Source: AV40 sp035568175 (GTDB lineage: Bacteria > Verrucomicrobiota > Verrucomicrobiia > Chthoniobacterales > UBA10450). Taken from it: a DNA stretch of 64,000 nt. Under the pieces are notes generated by a model. The model searched no databases, had not been told where the DNA came from, and saw nothing but the letters and a program-made list of their open reading frames with translations. This document shows, in pieces, positions 7,546-16,026 of the stretch (the stretch's first letter is position 1; each line of letters starts with the position of its first letter). The position numbers and the translations under genes are program-made. The stretch lies in assembly GCA_035568175.1 (NCBI GenBank), contig DATMON010000008.1, forward strand, positions 1 to 64,000, in the 5' to 3' direction.

Positions 7546-10151
7546 AAGGTAGACTCGGCGGCGGCTAAATCAGCCGTCGGAGGCGAGGATTTGTTTGCTC
7601 CATTGGTTGCAACAGCGGTTTGATCGAGCACCTGGAAAAATTCCGCCACATCGAGCGGTTTGGTCAGGTAGGTGGCAGCGCCGGCTTTAGCTAATCGTTT
7701 GATCTGACGCGTGGTTGCGTCAGCGCTGACAACGACGACCGGAATGTGAGAAGTCGTTTCGCCAGCTTTTAGCTGGGAAAGGACTTCCCATCCGGGCAGG
7801 TCCGGTAGGTGAAGATCCAGCAGAATGAGATCGGGCGAATGTTGGCGAGCCAAATCAAGGCCGACCTGTCCCTGCATTGCACTGAGCAATTCGATTTCAG
7901 GCCGCTCTTCGAGAATTTGCTCAATCAGCGTCAGATTCGAAAGGTTATCTTCGATGTAGAGAAGCGTGCGCTTCTTGCCTTCCAACCGACGCGGAGGTTT
8001 GCGATCTCTCGCTTTGGGCGGACGAGTTTGTTCCAGCGGCGATTTCGTTCGCGGGAGTTCAACCCAAAAGGTACTTCCGTAACTGCAGCTGTTTTCCACT
8101 CCGATCGCGCCGCCCATCGCCTGCATTAAGCGCTGAGAAAGGGCCAGTCCCAGACCAGTCCCCTCGACATTCGACTGCTCGGCCCCGAGGCGATCAAACG
8201 GCGTAAACAACCGCACCAATTTTTCTTTGGCGATTCCGGGCCCAGTGTCGGCGACACGAATCCGCACTTGGTCGTTGCCATTTGCCGCGCAAGAAACCGT
8301 CACCCTGCCTGAAACCGGCGTGTATTTGACCGCGTTGGTTAGCAAATTGAGTAAAACTTGCTTGAAACGCTGCCGATCGGCCAGGACGTGCACGGTCGCG
8401 TCCAAATCGACGTCGGCAATAAGTTGGATGCGACGCTCGCCAGAAAGAGGCCGCATCAGGTCAAGCGTCTCCTGGATCGCTTCGGCGACACAAACCGGCT
8501 CGAGGGAGAGCTGCATTCGACCGACTTCAATGCGGCTGATGTCGAGCACTTCGTTGATCAACCCAAGCAGGTGCCGGCCGGCGTTAATGACGTGCTGAAT
8601 ACGGGGCCGCTGGGTCGGGGTTGGACTTTGCCGCTCTAACAATTGACCGAATCCGAGGATGGCATTGAGAGGCGTCCGCAGCTCGTGACTCATGCGGGAA
8701 AGAAATTCGCTCTTCGCCTTGTTCGCGCGATCGGCTTCGTCCTTGGCTTCTTCGAGCGCTTTCTCCATTTTCGCGCGCTCGGTCACATCGTGGGCGACTC
8801 CAAAGAATGTCTTCGCATTCTCCGACCAGGTGGCGGACCAGAGGACATCCACTCTACTGCCGTCCTTGCGAACGTAACGGTTAACAAAGTCGGTGACCTT
8901 TCCCGTCTTTTTTAACGCGGCTTGAGTTGCGAGGGTTCGCTCGCGGTCGTCCGGCGCGACTAGGTCGATGTATTTGCGCCCGATGAGTTCATTCGGCGTG
9001 TAGCCCCAGAGGTGTTTGCACGCCGCGTTGACCGTTAAGAACCGTCCTTCCTCGTCTATTGTACAAATCACATCGAGAGAGTTATCCATGATCGATTGGT
9101 TCTCGGCGACAGCACTCTCAAGTTGGCGAGTTCTCTCGCGCAAAGCTTCTTCGGCTTGTTTTCGCTTTGAAATGTCCTCGATCATGATGAGGAAATGGCG
9201 CGGATTGCCATTCTCATCGCGGATGACACAGCCAGTGCGAGCGGCCCAGACTAATTGACCATCTTTGCGGACGTAGCGTTTCTCGACCCGATTGTGTCCT
9301 GCGCCTTGCAGCATCGTCTTGGCATTTTCCAGGCTCGTGGGAACATCGTCGGCATGAGTGATATCGAGCGGAGTGCGGTTGCGTAGCTCATCTTCCGAAT
9401 AATCCACCATCTGACAAAGCTTGGCGTTGGCCTGCAGAAATTTCTCATCCAATCCCACCACCGCCATTCCAATTGGCGCTTCCTGGAAGATCTGGCGGAA
9501 ATTTTGTTCGCTCAATTCCAGCGCCGCAGTGCGGTTCGCGATGGAGCGCATCTCCCGGATGCTGCGCAGACATGAAATAACGAGAAAAACATCCTCGAAA
9601 ACAACCCAGGCGGCGTGCTCGATTGATCGCAAGGGACTTGCTGTCAGAACACCGTAAACCGAGTAGGGCCAGTAAACACCGCGAATAAAGTGGTCGAGCG
9701 CGACCACGATCGTCGCGGGAATGAGCACCCGCCAATCGCGATAGAAGGAAAGAATGACCAGTGATCCGAAAACATGAAAATGTGTTTCGATTCGTCCGCC
9801 CGTCACGCTGATGAGCAAGGCCGACATGAGCATTTGCGCTACGGCAACGATGTACCGCGTAATCGCCGCCCCCGGCCAGGCTCGCGTCATCCAAATTGGA
9901 AAGAGACTGAATGCACCTCCGAGAAAAATTGCCGCCCAAACGTGGTCATGGATTGCCTTTGTTTGTCCGCTCCAGGTGTAGGGCGAGATAACGACCGCCA
10001 TCACGATGCAGGCGATCCATTGCCAAAACATTAGTCTGGCAAACAGCAGGTCGGTCTTGAGATAAATTTCGTTCTGCTGCTGCTTGAACAGCTCGTCGGC
10101 GCGCGCCGCCGGCGATTCGTGCTGCGTTAGCTTGCGCATCATTTCGAACAT
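7542..10151 (-). CDS. Hybrid sensor histidine kinase with PAS domains
   Basis: 869 residues. Several membrane helices occupy about residues 35-200; one segment carries GGRIETHFHVFGSL, a loop typical of MASE-like sensor regions. Two PAS domains follow (FRQIFQEAPIGMAVVGLDE and IMDNSLDVICTID), then HisKA with the phospho-acceptor His in SHELRTPLNAILGFG, and HATPase with LLNLLTNAVKYT, DTGPGIA and GTGLGLALS. A C-terminal receiver has Asp in LILLDLHLP. It should autophosphorylate on His and pass phosphate to its own receiver and to the small regulator it is coupled to downstream. The signal is unknown. Its 5' end overlaps the RedB-like gene by 13 bases, which places all three in one operon. Confidence 0.92.
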   Translation of the reverse strand: MFEMMRKLTQHESPAARADELFKQQQNEIYLKTDLLFARLMFWQWIACIVMAVVISPYTWSGQTKAIHDHVWAAIFLGGAFSLFPIWMTRAWPGAAITRYIVAVAQMLMSALLISVTGGRIETHFHVFGSLVILSFYRDWRVLIPATIVVALDHFIRGVYWPYSVYGVLTASPLRSIEHAAWVVFEDVFLVISCLRSIREMRSIANRTAALELSEQNFRQIFQEAPIGMAVVGLDEKFLQANAKLCQMVDYSEDELRNRTPLDITHADDVPTSLENAKTMLQGAGHNRVEKRYVRKDGQLVWAARTGCVIRDENGNPRHFLIMIEDISKRKQAEEALRERTRQLESAVAENQSIMDNSLDVICTIDEEGRFLTVNAACKHLWGYTPNELIGRKYIDLVAPDDRERTLATQAALKKTGKVTDFVNRYVRKDGSRVDVLWSATWSENAKTFFGVAHDVTERAKMEKALEEAKDEADRANKAKSEFLSRMSHELRTPLNAILGFGQLLERQSPTPTQRPRIQHVINAGRHLLGLINEVLDISRIEVGRMQLSLEPVCVAEAIQETLDLMRPLSGERRIQLIADVDLDATVHVLADRQRFKQVLLNLLTNAVKYTPVSGRVTVSCAANGNDQVRIRVADTGPGIAKEKLVRLFTPFDRLGAEQSNVEGTGLGLALSQRLMQAMGGAIGVENSCSYGSTFWVELPRTKSPLEQTRPPKARDRKPPRRLEGKKRTLLYIEDNLSNLTLIEQILEERPEIELLSAMQGQVGLDLARQHSPDLILLDLHLPDLPGWEVLSQLKAGETTSHIPVVVVSADATTRQIKRLAKAGAATYLTKPLDVAEFFQVLDQTAVATNGANKSSPPTADLAAAESTL

Positions 10152-10762
10152 TTGAGGCCCTCCCGGGCTGGGTTTTTCAATGAGCAGCCGAAGACAAAGG
10201 TCTGGGATCGCTTGCTGGTGTGAGTGTTAATCAACGCCAGGATTGCGCTCTCGCCCGCATTGTCTCCCGAGTGTCCGCGAGAGGCGGTGATGCCCCCGTT
10301 GAAAAGCAAACGACCAGTCGGATCGAAAAGAAATGTGTGACCCGAGGTTTCGGCGCCCAAGCGCTGCGCCTCCGCGCCATCGATATCCGATAGGACCGTG
10401 ACTCCGGGAATCTGGGCCGCCGTTCGGCGCAAATCTGTGTTTTCCCAATCGTCGCCGGACTCGCGAGGAGAATAAAACAAAACGTAAGCGTGCACTTTGC
10501 CTCGAACACGAGCCATGAGCTGGGCCAGTTCCGCCACGCTCGCGCGAGTGCAGGGACATTGTGGGTGCGCCGCCATCACGAGTGTCGGACAGTCGTTCGC
10601 GAGTTGGACGGGAGAATCCGGCGACCACGACCACGCCACCTTGCCCACTGTGCCGGGCGAGTTCTCATACTTGAGCAAGGCATGTCCGCCCGTGACCGCG
10701 ATTCCGGCCCAGAGGACGCCGAGCAGTGCAGTCAGAATAATTTTAGGCTTTGCCTTCATCAT
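10139..10762 (-). CDS. RedB-like membrane-anchored thioredoxin-fold protein
   Basis: About 207 residues from ATG at 10762; a GTG at 10789 would add nine. A signal anchor (IILTALLGVLWAGIAVTGG) is followed by a thioredoxin-like domain with HPQCPCTRAS, where the CPC motif takes the place of the usual CXXC, and by TFLFDPTGRLLFNGG near the end. The pattern matches proteins annotated as RedB, whose function is poorly known. The domain should face the periplasm and may act in thiol chemistry or metal handling. It is the first gene of the operon with the hybrid kinase and response regulator, so it could supply a redox input to that sensor; this is inference only. Confidence 0.65.
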   Translation of the reverse strand: MMKAKPKIILTALLGVLWAGIAVTGGHALLKYENSPGTVGKVAWSWSPDSPVQLANDCPTLVMAAHPQCPCTRASVAELAQLMARVRGKVHAYVLFYSPRESGDDWENTDLRRTAAQIPGVTVLSDIDGAEAQRLGAETSGHTFLFDPTGRLLFNGGITASRGHSGDNAGESAILALINTHTSKRSQTFVFGCSLKNPAREGLKCSK

Positions 10763-10876
10763 CGGGAGAACAGTGCTTTGTAGGAGCACGGCCTATTCCA
10801 GACGTAGGCGAAAAGTGCCGGTGAAATCGCTTCAGGTCAGCGCGAACGAGCCGATATCGAACTTGCGCTCGGCCAC

Positions 10877-13800
10877 CTAGCGCGCGCCGGTGGGAACGGG
10901 CTCGAATTCGCCTTCTTTGTCAGGCTGCGCCTCACCTTCGTGATGAGTGTGGGCGCTTCGCAGGAAGGGCACCTTATCGAGGACGTGCTCCTGGAACCAC
11001 TCCAACCACAAATAGATCACCGGCGTGACAAACAACGTGATCAGTTGCGAAAAAATCAGACCACCGACGATCACCAGTCCGAGCGGACGTCGCGATGACG
11101 CGTCCTGACCGAATCCAAGGGCGAGTGGAATCGCGCCCATCAACGCGGCCAGTGTTGTCATCATGATCGGACGAAAACGTTCGACGCTCGCTTCGTGGAT
11201 CGCCGAACGCAGGTCCCAGCCCTCATCGATTCGTTGCAAGGCGAAATCGACCACCATGATTCCGTTCTTTTTCACAATGCCGAGCAAAAGAAAGAGTCCG
11301 ATCACGCTGTAGAGCGACAAAGTCGATCCAAAAATCCAGAGTGTGGCCAAACCCCCGACCACAGCGGGAACGATCGCAGGAAACAAAACGGTGATCGGAT
11401 GGACATAACTTTCGTAAAGAATTCCGAGGATCACATACATCACGAAGATCGCGCCGACTAAGAGCAACGGCAGCGCGCGGAAAAGCTGGCGAAAGACGAG
11501 CGCTTCGCCTTGGAAAGTGGATTGCACGCTCGGCAATTCCTGATGCACTTGCGCGAACGAATCTTCGATGAACTTCGTTGCATCGCCGATCGCCGCGCCA
11601 GGCAATAAATTAAAATTTATGGTGACGCTGGTGAACTGGTCGAAGTGATTCACGGCCTGCGGCCCGACGACCTGCTTTGTCGATGTAACCGCCCGCAATG
11701 GAACAAGATCGGCAGGGGTTCCGGTGGTAGTTGTAGTGCTGCTAGTCGTGCCGCCACCGCTTTGGCCAATCGTGCTGCTACTGTTGCCGCGCACATATAA
11801 GTTGTTGAGATCGCCCGGTGTGGCGCGCTCATTGTCTTTTGCTTCGAGAATGACCTGATACTGGTCGTCTGGCTGTTTGATCAGATAGACGTAGTTCTGC
11901 GAGTAGGCGTTCCTCAATAGACTTTGGATCGCCGATGTCGAAACGCCATACATCGCAGCGCGCTCACGGTCGATCTGGACGGTCAAGTTCGGCGTGCTGT
12001 TATAAAAGTCGGACCGCACCGAGGCGAAGCCCTTGAACCCGCGCAACTTGGTCATCATCTGATCGGCTGCCTTGTAAACATCCTCCGGAACGATTCCACT
12101 GAGGGTGTAGGCGTACTGGCCTTGCGTCTGATTGGTTGCGCCGACGTTGATTTGCAAGACCGGTTGCGGCGTGATGACGGCGGTAATGCCCGGAATTGTG
12201 CTGATCGATTTTTGCAAACGCAGCAGACATTGTTCAATCGGATCGCGCTGTTCGCGCGGCTTGAAGACGGCAAAAATTACCGCCTGAGATGCAGCGCTGC
12301 GCTGCGCCGAACCGGCAACGGTGAAAAATTGCCCAATACTCGGCTCGGCGATGATTTTTTCGTTCACCTGTTTTTGAAACGCCCGCATCTGTTCCGGCGA
12401 TGCCCCTTCCTGCGCAATAAAAATGCCCCGGGCGGAACCACTGTCCCCGACTGGCAGCAAGGTGAACGGCAAGTGGGTGAAGAAAAACCAGAGACCGATG
12501 ATGCAGACGAGCAGGATCGGCACGGCCAGATAAGCGCGGTCGAGAAACTTGTCGAGCGCCCGGCCGTAGGCAGCGATCACACGTTGAATAAAGTCGCTGG
12601 TCCACTTTTCCATCCGGGCTCGCTTGTGACCCGCCTTGCGTTCGCCGAGGATTCGCGCGCACATCAAGGGCGTGAGAGTCAACGAAACGAGACCCGAAGC
12701 GAGAATCGCAACGATGATCGTGATCGAAAATTCCTGAAAGATGCGGCCGAGCAATCCTGGCAAAAGGACCAGCGGAATGAAAACGGCCGCGAGCGAAAGG
12801 GTCATCGACAAGATCGTGAACGAAATCTCGCCGGCTGTATTGTAAGCTGCGGTCAGGATTGATTCACCGTGCTCAGCCCGGCGAATCACGTTTTCCAAAA
12901 ACACGATCGCGTCATCGACCAAGAAACCGATCGCGAGAGTCATGGCCATCAAGGTCAGGTTGTTGATCGAGAACCCGAACATGTACATCGCGGTGAAGGT
13001 GAGCAGCAGCGAAAGCGGCAATGCAACGACCGGAATCAGCGTGTCGGTGGCGCGGCCGAGAAAGACGTAGATCACCATCACAACCAGCACGAACGCGATC
13101 ACGAGCGTCGTCCGCACATCGTGCACGGAATTCACAATCGTTTGCGAACGATCGAAAACCGGGATGAAGCTGATCGATCCGGGTAGGCTCACGCGGAACT
13201 CCGGAAACAGCGCTTTCACCGAATTCGCGACCTCGACCGCGTTCGCGCCGGCCTGCCTCGAAACGGCGAGGACGACAATCGATCCTGGTGGATTAATTCC
13301 ACGGGCAAAGAAGAAGCGTGACGTGCGCTCGTCCTGCACGCTTTGGTTGACTTCGGCCACATCGCGCAAATAGACGGGTGAGTTGTCCTTGTTTCGCGCG
13401 ACGATCAGATTCCGATAGCCGTCAGCCTGATCGATCTGCCCATTCGGTTGCAGAACGAACGTGCGATGCGGACCATCGAATTGACCGGCGCCGGAGTAAA
13501 CCGTTCCAGCTTTGATCCCGTTTGCGAGATCATCCATCGTCAGCCCGCGAGCGGCGAGCGCTGCTGGATCCGCTTTGATCCGGATCGCGGCCTGGACACC
13601 GTAGATGTTCACCTGCGAAACGCCAGGCAGAATGGCCATGCGCTGGGCCACTACGGTTGATGCGTACTTATATAGGTCGCCGTCGGTCAGCGTGTCCGAC
13701 ATCAAACCGACCAGATAAACAGCCTGATCGTTCGGGTTCGTTTTCGAAAATGTGGGCGGACTCGGCAAATCGATCGGTAGCTTTCCAGTCGCGCGCTGGA

Positions 13801-14263
13801 TCGCTGCCTGCACATCGGTGGCCGCGTCCGTGATGCTCTTGCTCAGGACAAATTGCAATGTGAGCGATGTATTTCCTTGATTGCTCGAGCTGGTGATAAT
13901 GTCGAGGCCCGGAATCTGCAGGAACTGCTTTTCCAGCGGCGTGGCAATGTTGTTCGCCATCGTGACCGGGTCCGCGCCTGGATACGCGCACGAAACTTGA
14001 ATGATCGGGTAATCGACCGCCGGCAGATCGTTCACCGCCAGTTTATTGAAGGTCGCGATGCCTGCGACGATCACGGACAATGTCAGCAACACCGTCATGA
14101 CCGGCCGCCGAATGAATGGGCCGGAAAGTCCGGTGCCTTTGACCTGAACTAACTTCGGCGATTGCGGCGTGCCGCCTTCCTCCGATGTCGATCTTAAACG
14201 ATGTCGATCTTGCGCTTCGCGCTCGCCATTACCGGAGCCGTCATGTTCGTCCGCGCCATCCAT
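10877..14263 (-). CDS. RND-family efflux transporter permease (HAE1/AcrB type)
   Basis: About 1128 residues. The inner-membrane pump protein has the expected twelve helices: FIRRPVMTVLLTLSVIVAG as TM1, large periplasmic loops, a central helix group including LAIGFLVDDAIVFLENVIR with the Asp of the proton relay, and a C-terminal helix group with LLLGIVKKNGIMVVDFA. It should trade protons for drugs or other amphiphiles with its adaptor. The proposed ATG lies ten bases past the adaptor stop. It adds roughly 45 hydrophilic residues before TM1, more than usual, and two direct copies of the AAGATCGACA motif (14186-14211) sit in this extension. The genuine start could therefore be further in, though no better start codon with a Shine-Dalgarno is obvious. 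Regulation is probably by the MarR protein upstream. Confidence 0.93.
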   Translation of the reverse strand: MDGADEHDGSGNGEREAQDRHRLRSTSEEGGTPQSPKLVQVKGTGLSGPFIRRPVMTVLLTLSVIVAGIATFNKLAVNDLPAVDYPIIQVSCAYPGADPVTMANNIATPLEKQFLQIPGLDIITSSSNQGNTSLTLQFVLSKSITDAATDVQAAIQRATGKLPIDLPSPPTFSKTNPNDQAVYLVGLMSDTLTDGDLYKYASTVVAQRMAILPGVSQVNIYGVQAAIRIKADPAALAARGLTMDDLANGIKAGTVYSGAGQFDGPHRTFVLQPNGQIDQADGYRNLIVARNKDNSPVYLRDVAEVNQSVQDERTSRFFFARGINPPGSIVVLAVSRQAGANAVEVANSVKALFPEFRVSLPGSISFIPVFDRSQTIVNSVHDVRTTLVIAFVLVVMVIYVFLGRATDTLIPVVALPLSLLLTFTAMYMFGFSINNLTLMAMTLAIGFLVDDAIVFLENVIRRAEHGESILTAAYNTAGEISFTILSMTLSLAAVFIPLVLLPGLLGRIFQEFSITIIVAILASGLVSLTLTPLMCARILGERKAGHKRARMEKWTSDFIQRVIAAYGRALDKFLDRAYLAVPILLVCIIGLWFFFTHLPFTLLPVGDSGSARGIFIAQEGASPEQMRAFQKQVNEKIIAEPSIGQFFTVAGSAQRSAASQAVIFAVFKPREQRDPIEQCLLRLQKSISTIPGITAVITPQPVLQINVGATNQTQGQYAYTLSGIVPEDVYKAADQMMTKLRGFKGFASVRSDFYNSTPNLTVQIDRERAAMYGVSTSAIQSLLRNAYSQNYVYLIKQPDDQYQVILEAKDNERATPGDLNNLYVRGNSSSTIGQSGGGTTSSTTTTTGTPADLVPLRAVTSTKQVVGPQAVNHFDQFTSVTINFNLLPGAAIGDATKFIEDSFAQVHQELPSVQSTFQGEALVFRQLFRALPLLLVGAIFVMYVILGILYESYVHPITVLFPAIVPAVVGGLATLWIFGSTLSLYSVIGLFLLLGIVKKNGIMVVDFALQRIDEGWDLRSAIHEASVERFRPIMMTTLAALMGAIPLALGFGQDASSRRPLGLVIVGGLIFSQLITLFVTPVIYLWLEWFQEHVLDKVPFLRSAHTHHEGEAQPDKEGEFEPVPTGAR
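14186..14211 (-). repeat. Tandem pair of the AAGATCGACA motif
   Basis: Two copies in the same orientation (minus strand) lie six bases apart, each continuing as AAGATCGACATCG. They are translated as QDRHRLRST in the N-terminal extension of the RND permease. This is the only close direct pair seen in the window. Confidence 0.8.
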
Positions 14264-14272
14264 GGGAGAAAT

Positions 14273-15415
14273 TTACAGCGTGCTTTTCGGCGCGCCGTCC
14301 TTTTCAGCAAGTGCGCCGGGCGCGTACGGTTTCGGATCGACCTTTGCTCCCGGCGCGAGCGCGAGCTGTCCGGTCACGACAACTGTTTCATCAGGCTGCA
14401 CGCCGGTTTCGATGACGATGAGATCTCCATCTTGCCGCTGTCCCTGTTTCACCGGACGAAGATCGACCGTGTTGTCCGGCTTCAACACGAAAACAAACGG
14501 TCCGCGCTGACTAATCTGGACCGCTTGCGATGGAACCAGGCGCGCTTCCTTGATCCTGTCGAGAATGAAGCGGACGCGCACAAATTCGGAGGGCCAAAAC
14601 GCGTGATCGGAATTGGGCGTGACCCCGCGCGCTTTGACTGTTCCCGAGCCCGGCTGGACCGCGGTATCGATGAAATACAAATCACCGAGGCGCGGCGGAT
14701 TTTTTTCGTCCGGCGAATAGGTCTGCACTTTTACGTTCGGACCGCCGAGATATTTTCGGACCAAGGCTAGATCGGTTTCCGCGACGGTAAAGTCGGTGTA
14801 AATCGGATCGAGTCCCTGGATCGTGACCAGCGATCCAGTCGATGGCCCAACCAAATTGCCAATGTCCACATTGCGCAGACCGATTCGTCCGTTGATCGGC
14901 GACTTGATGTAGCAATAATCGAGGTTCACCTGGGCGGCCTCAGCCGCGGCTTGCGACTTGTGCGTGTTGGCTTGGGCTGTGTCGAGATCCTGGGGCGAAA
15001 TGACATTGCGGGCGCGTAATTCTTGTTGTCGCTTCAACGTGATTTGGTCCAACACCGCTTGGGCTTTCGCTTGATCGAAAGCCGCTTGATAGGGCGCGGG
15101 GTCAATTGTAAAAAGCAAATCGCCCGTCTTTAAATCTGCGCCGTCCTGAAAATGGCGGGCCAGGATTTTGCCAATGACCTGCGCCTGGACTTGGACTGTT
15201 TCATACGCGGCGCACGTCCCGATCTCATCGAGATAAATCGGAACATCTTTGCTCATCACCTTTGCGACCAGTACCGGTCGGACTGGCGGTTGCGTCGTTT
15301 TCGCCGTCTCCACTCCGCGCTGCAACGTGCGCGCGACCGCAAAGGCCGCCAGGATGACAAAGAGGAAAATACCCCACCGCGGGATTCGCTGCTTTCTGTC
15401 GCCAGTCGTTTTCAC
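14273..15415 (-). CDS. RND efflux periplasmic adaptor (membrane fusion protein)
   Basis: 380 residues from GTG at 15415, chosen because AGGAGG lies just upstream and the family is usually 370-400 residues. A longer reading frame back to 15616 would run through the neighbouring regulator gene. An N-terminal anchor (WGIFLFVILAAFAVA) is followed by a biotinyl-lipoyl-like half (VQAQVIGKILARHFQDG), a helical hairpin (YQAAFDQAKAQAVLDQITLKR), the matching lipoyl half (YCYIKSPINGRIGL) and a beta-barrel domain. It bridges the inner-membrane pump and an outer-membrane channel. No TolC-like gene is present, so the channel must come from elsewhere. It lies 10 bases before the permease and after the MarR gene, as one operon. 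Confidence 0.9.
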   Translation of the reverse strand: MKTTGDRKQRIPRWGIFLFVILAAFAVARTLQRGVETAKTTQPPVRPVLVAKVMSKDVPIYLDEIGTCAAYETVQVQAQVIGKILARHFQDGADLKTGDLLFTIDPAPYQAAFDQAKAQAVLDQITLKRQQELRARNVISPQDLDTAQANTHKSQAAAEAAQVNLDYCYIKSPINGRIGLRNVDIGNLVGPSTGSLVTIQGLDPIYTDFTVAETDLALVRKYLGGPNVKVQTYSPDEKNPPRLGDLYFIDTAVQPGSGTVKARGVTPNSDHAFWPSEFVRVRFILDRIKEARLVPSQAVQISQRGPFVFVLKPDNTVDLRPVKQGQRQDGDLIVIETGVQPDETVVVTGQLALAPGAKVDPKPYAPGALAEKDGAPKSTL

Positions 15416-15476
15416 TCTCCTCCTCTCGTGAACCTCCGTGGACGCTCCATTCCCTGATCCTAATCGAATACCCATC

Positions 15477-15968
15477 TTAGTTTTGGCCGTTCTTCCCAAC
15501 TCGTGCTCTTCGCACGCCGTTGTGTTTTGCGCTCCCATTCCCCTTCTCCGCTGTCTGCCGGATCCGATCCAGCACCCGGATGCAAGTGCGCAGTTCCGAT
15601 GCCGGAATATTATCAAGCAATTCGTGTCGAAGTTGGAACGCCGCTATCTTGATTTGTTCAATCACCCGTTGGGCGCGGGGGGCCAAATGTACCGTCTTGC
15701 ATCGACGATCCCGCGCGGAATTCTTGCGTGCTACCCAACGATCGCCTTCCAGCCGATGCAAAAGCGTTACCAGAGTTGGTTCTTCAATACCGAGGTGCGA
15801 GGCAATTTCGGCCTGCGTCAACGGCCCGGGCGCGATCGATAAATGCATAAGAGTGCGCCATTTGGCCTGACTCAAACCCATCGGTTTGAGTCGCTCGTCT
15901 AATTTCAGCCGCCAGGCGCGAGCAGTTCCGTGCAAGAGCGGACCGAATACATCGACATCCTTGTTCAA
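15477..15968 (-). CDS. MarR/SlyA-family transcriptional regulator
   Basis: 163 residues with a winged helix: recognition region TQAEIASHLGIEEPTLVTLLHRLE and wing RKNSARDRRCKTVHLAP, flanked by dimerisation helices. The reading frame upstream of 15968 meets a TAA inside the operator palindrome, so the start must lie at or after the TTG at 15968; the next in-frame ATG would remove 29 residues. No Shine-Dalgarno is visible, so translation may be weak or leaderless. It heads the operon encoding the RND adaptor and permease and almost certainly represses it, releasing DNA when a small phenolic or drug-like ligand binds. The ligand is unknown. Confidence 0.88.
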   Translation of the reverse strand: MNKDVDVFGPLLHGTARAWRLKLDERLKPMGLSQAKWRTLMHLSIAPGPLTQAEIASHLGIEEPTLVTLLHRLEGDRWVARKNSARDRRCKTVHLAPRAQRVIEQIKIAAFQLRHELLDNIPASELRTCIRVLDRIRQTAEKGNGSAKHNGVRRARVGKNGQN

Positions 15969-15972
15969 AGCA

Positions 15973-15996
15973 AATTAGTTAGCATGCTAACTAATT
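15973..15996. promoter_or_regulatory. MarR-type operator, perfect 24-bp palindrome
   Basis: A flawless inverted repeat is centred between 15984 and 15985, with core TTAGTTAGCATGCTAACTAA. The inner TTAGCATGCTAA differs at one position from the known SlyA consensus TTAGCAAGCTAA. It ends four bases before the TTG start of the marR gene, which is where an autorepressing MarR dimer would block the promoter of the efflux operon. Confidence 0.85.
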
Positions 15997-16026
15997 CGAA
16001 CCCACAGCAGTGTCAATGCCACCGAC

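Noticed and set aside
11924..12862. 312-codon plus-strand ORF
   Set aside because: Antisense shadow of the RND permease; composition is Arg/Asp-rich with no domain.
15415..15616. Longer N-terminus for the RND adaptor
   Set aside because: It would run 140 bases into the marR gene, adds no conserved residues, and a GTG with AGGAGG exists at 15415.
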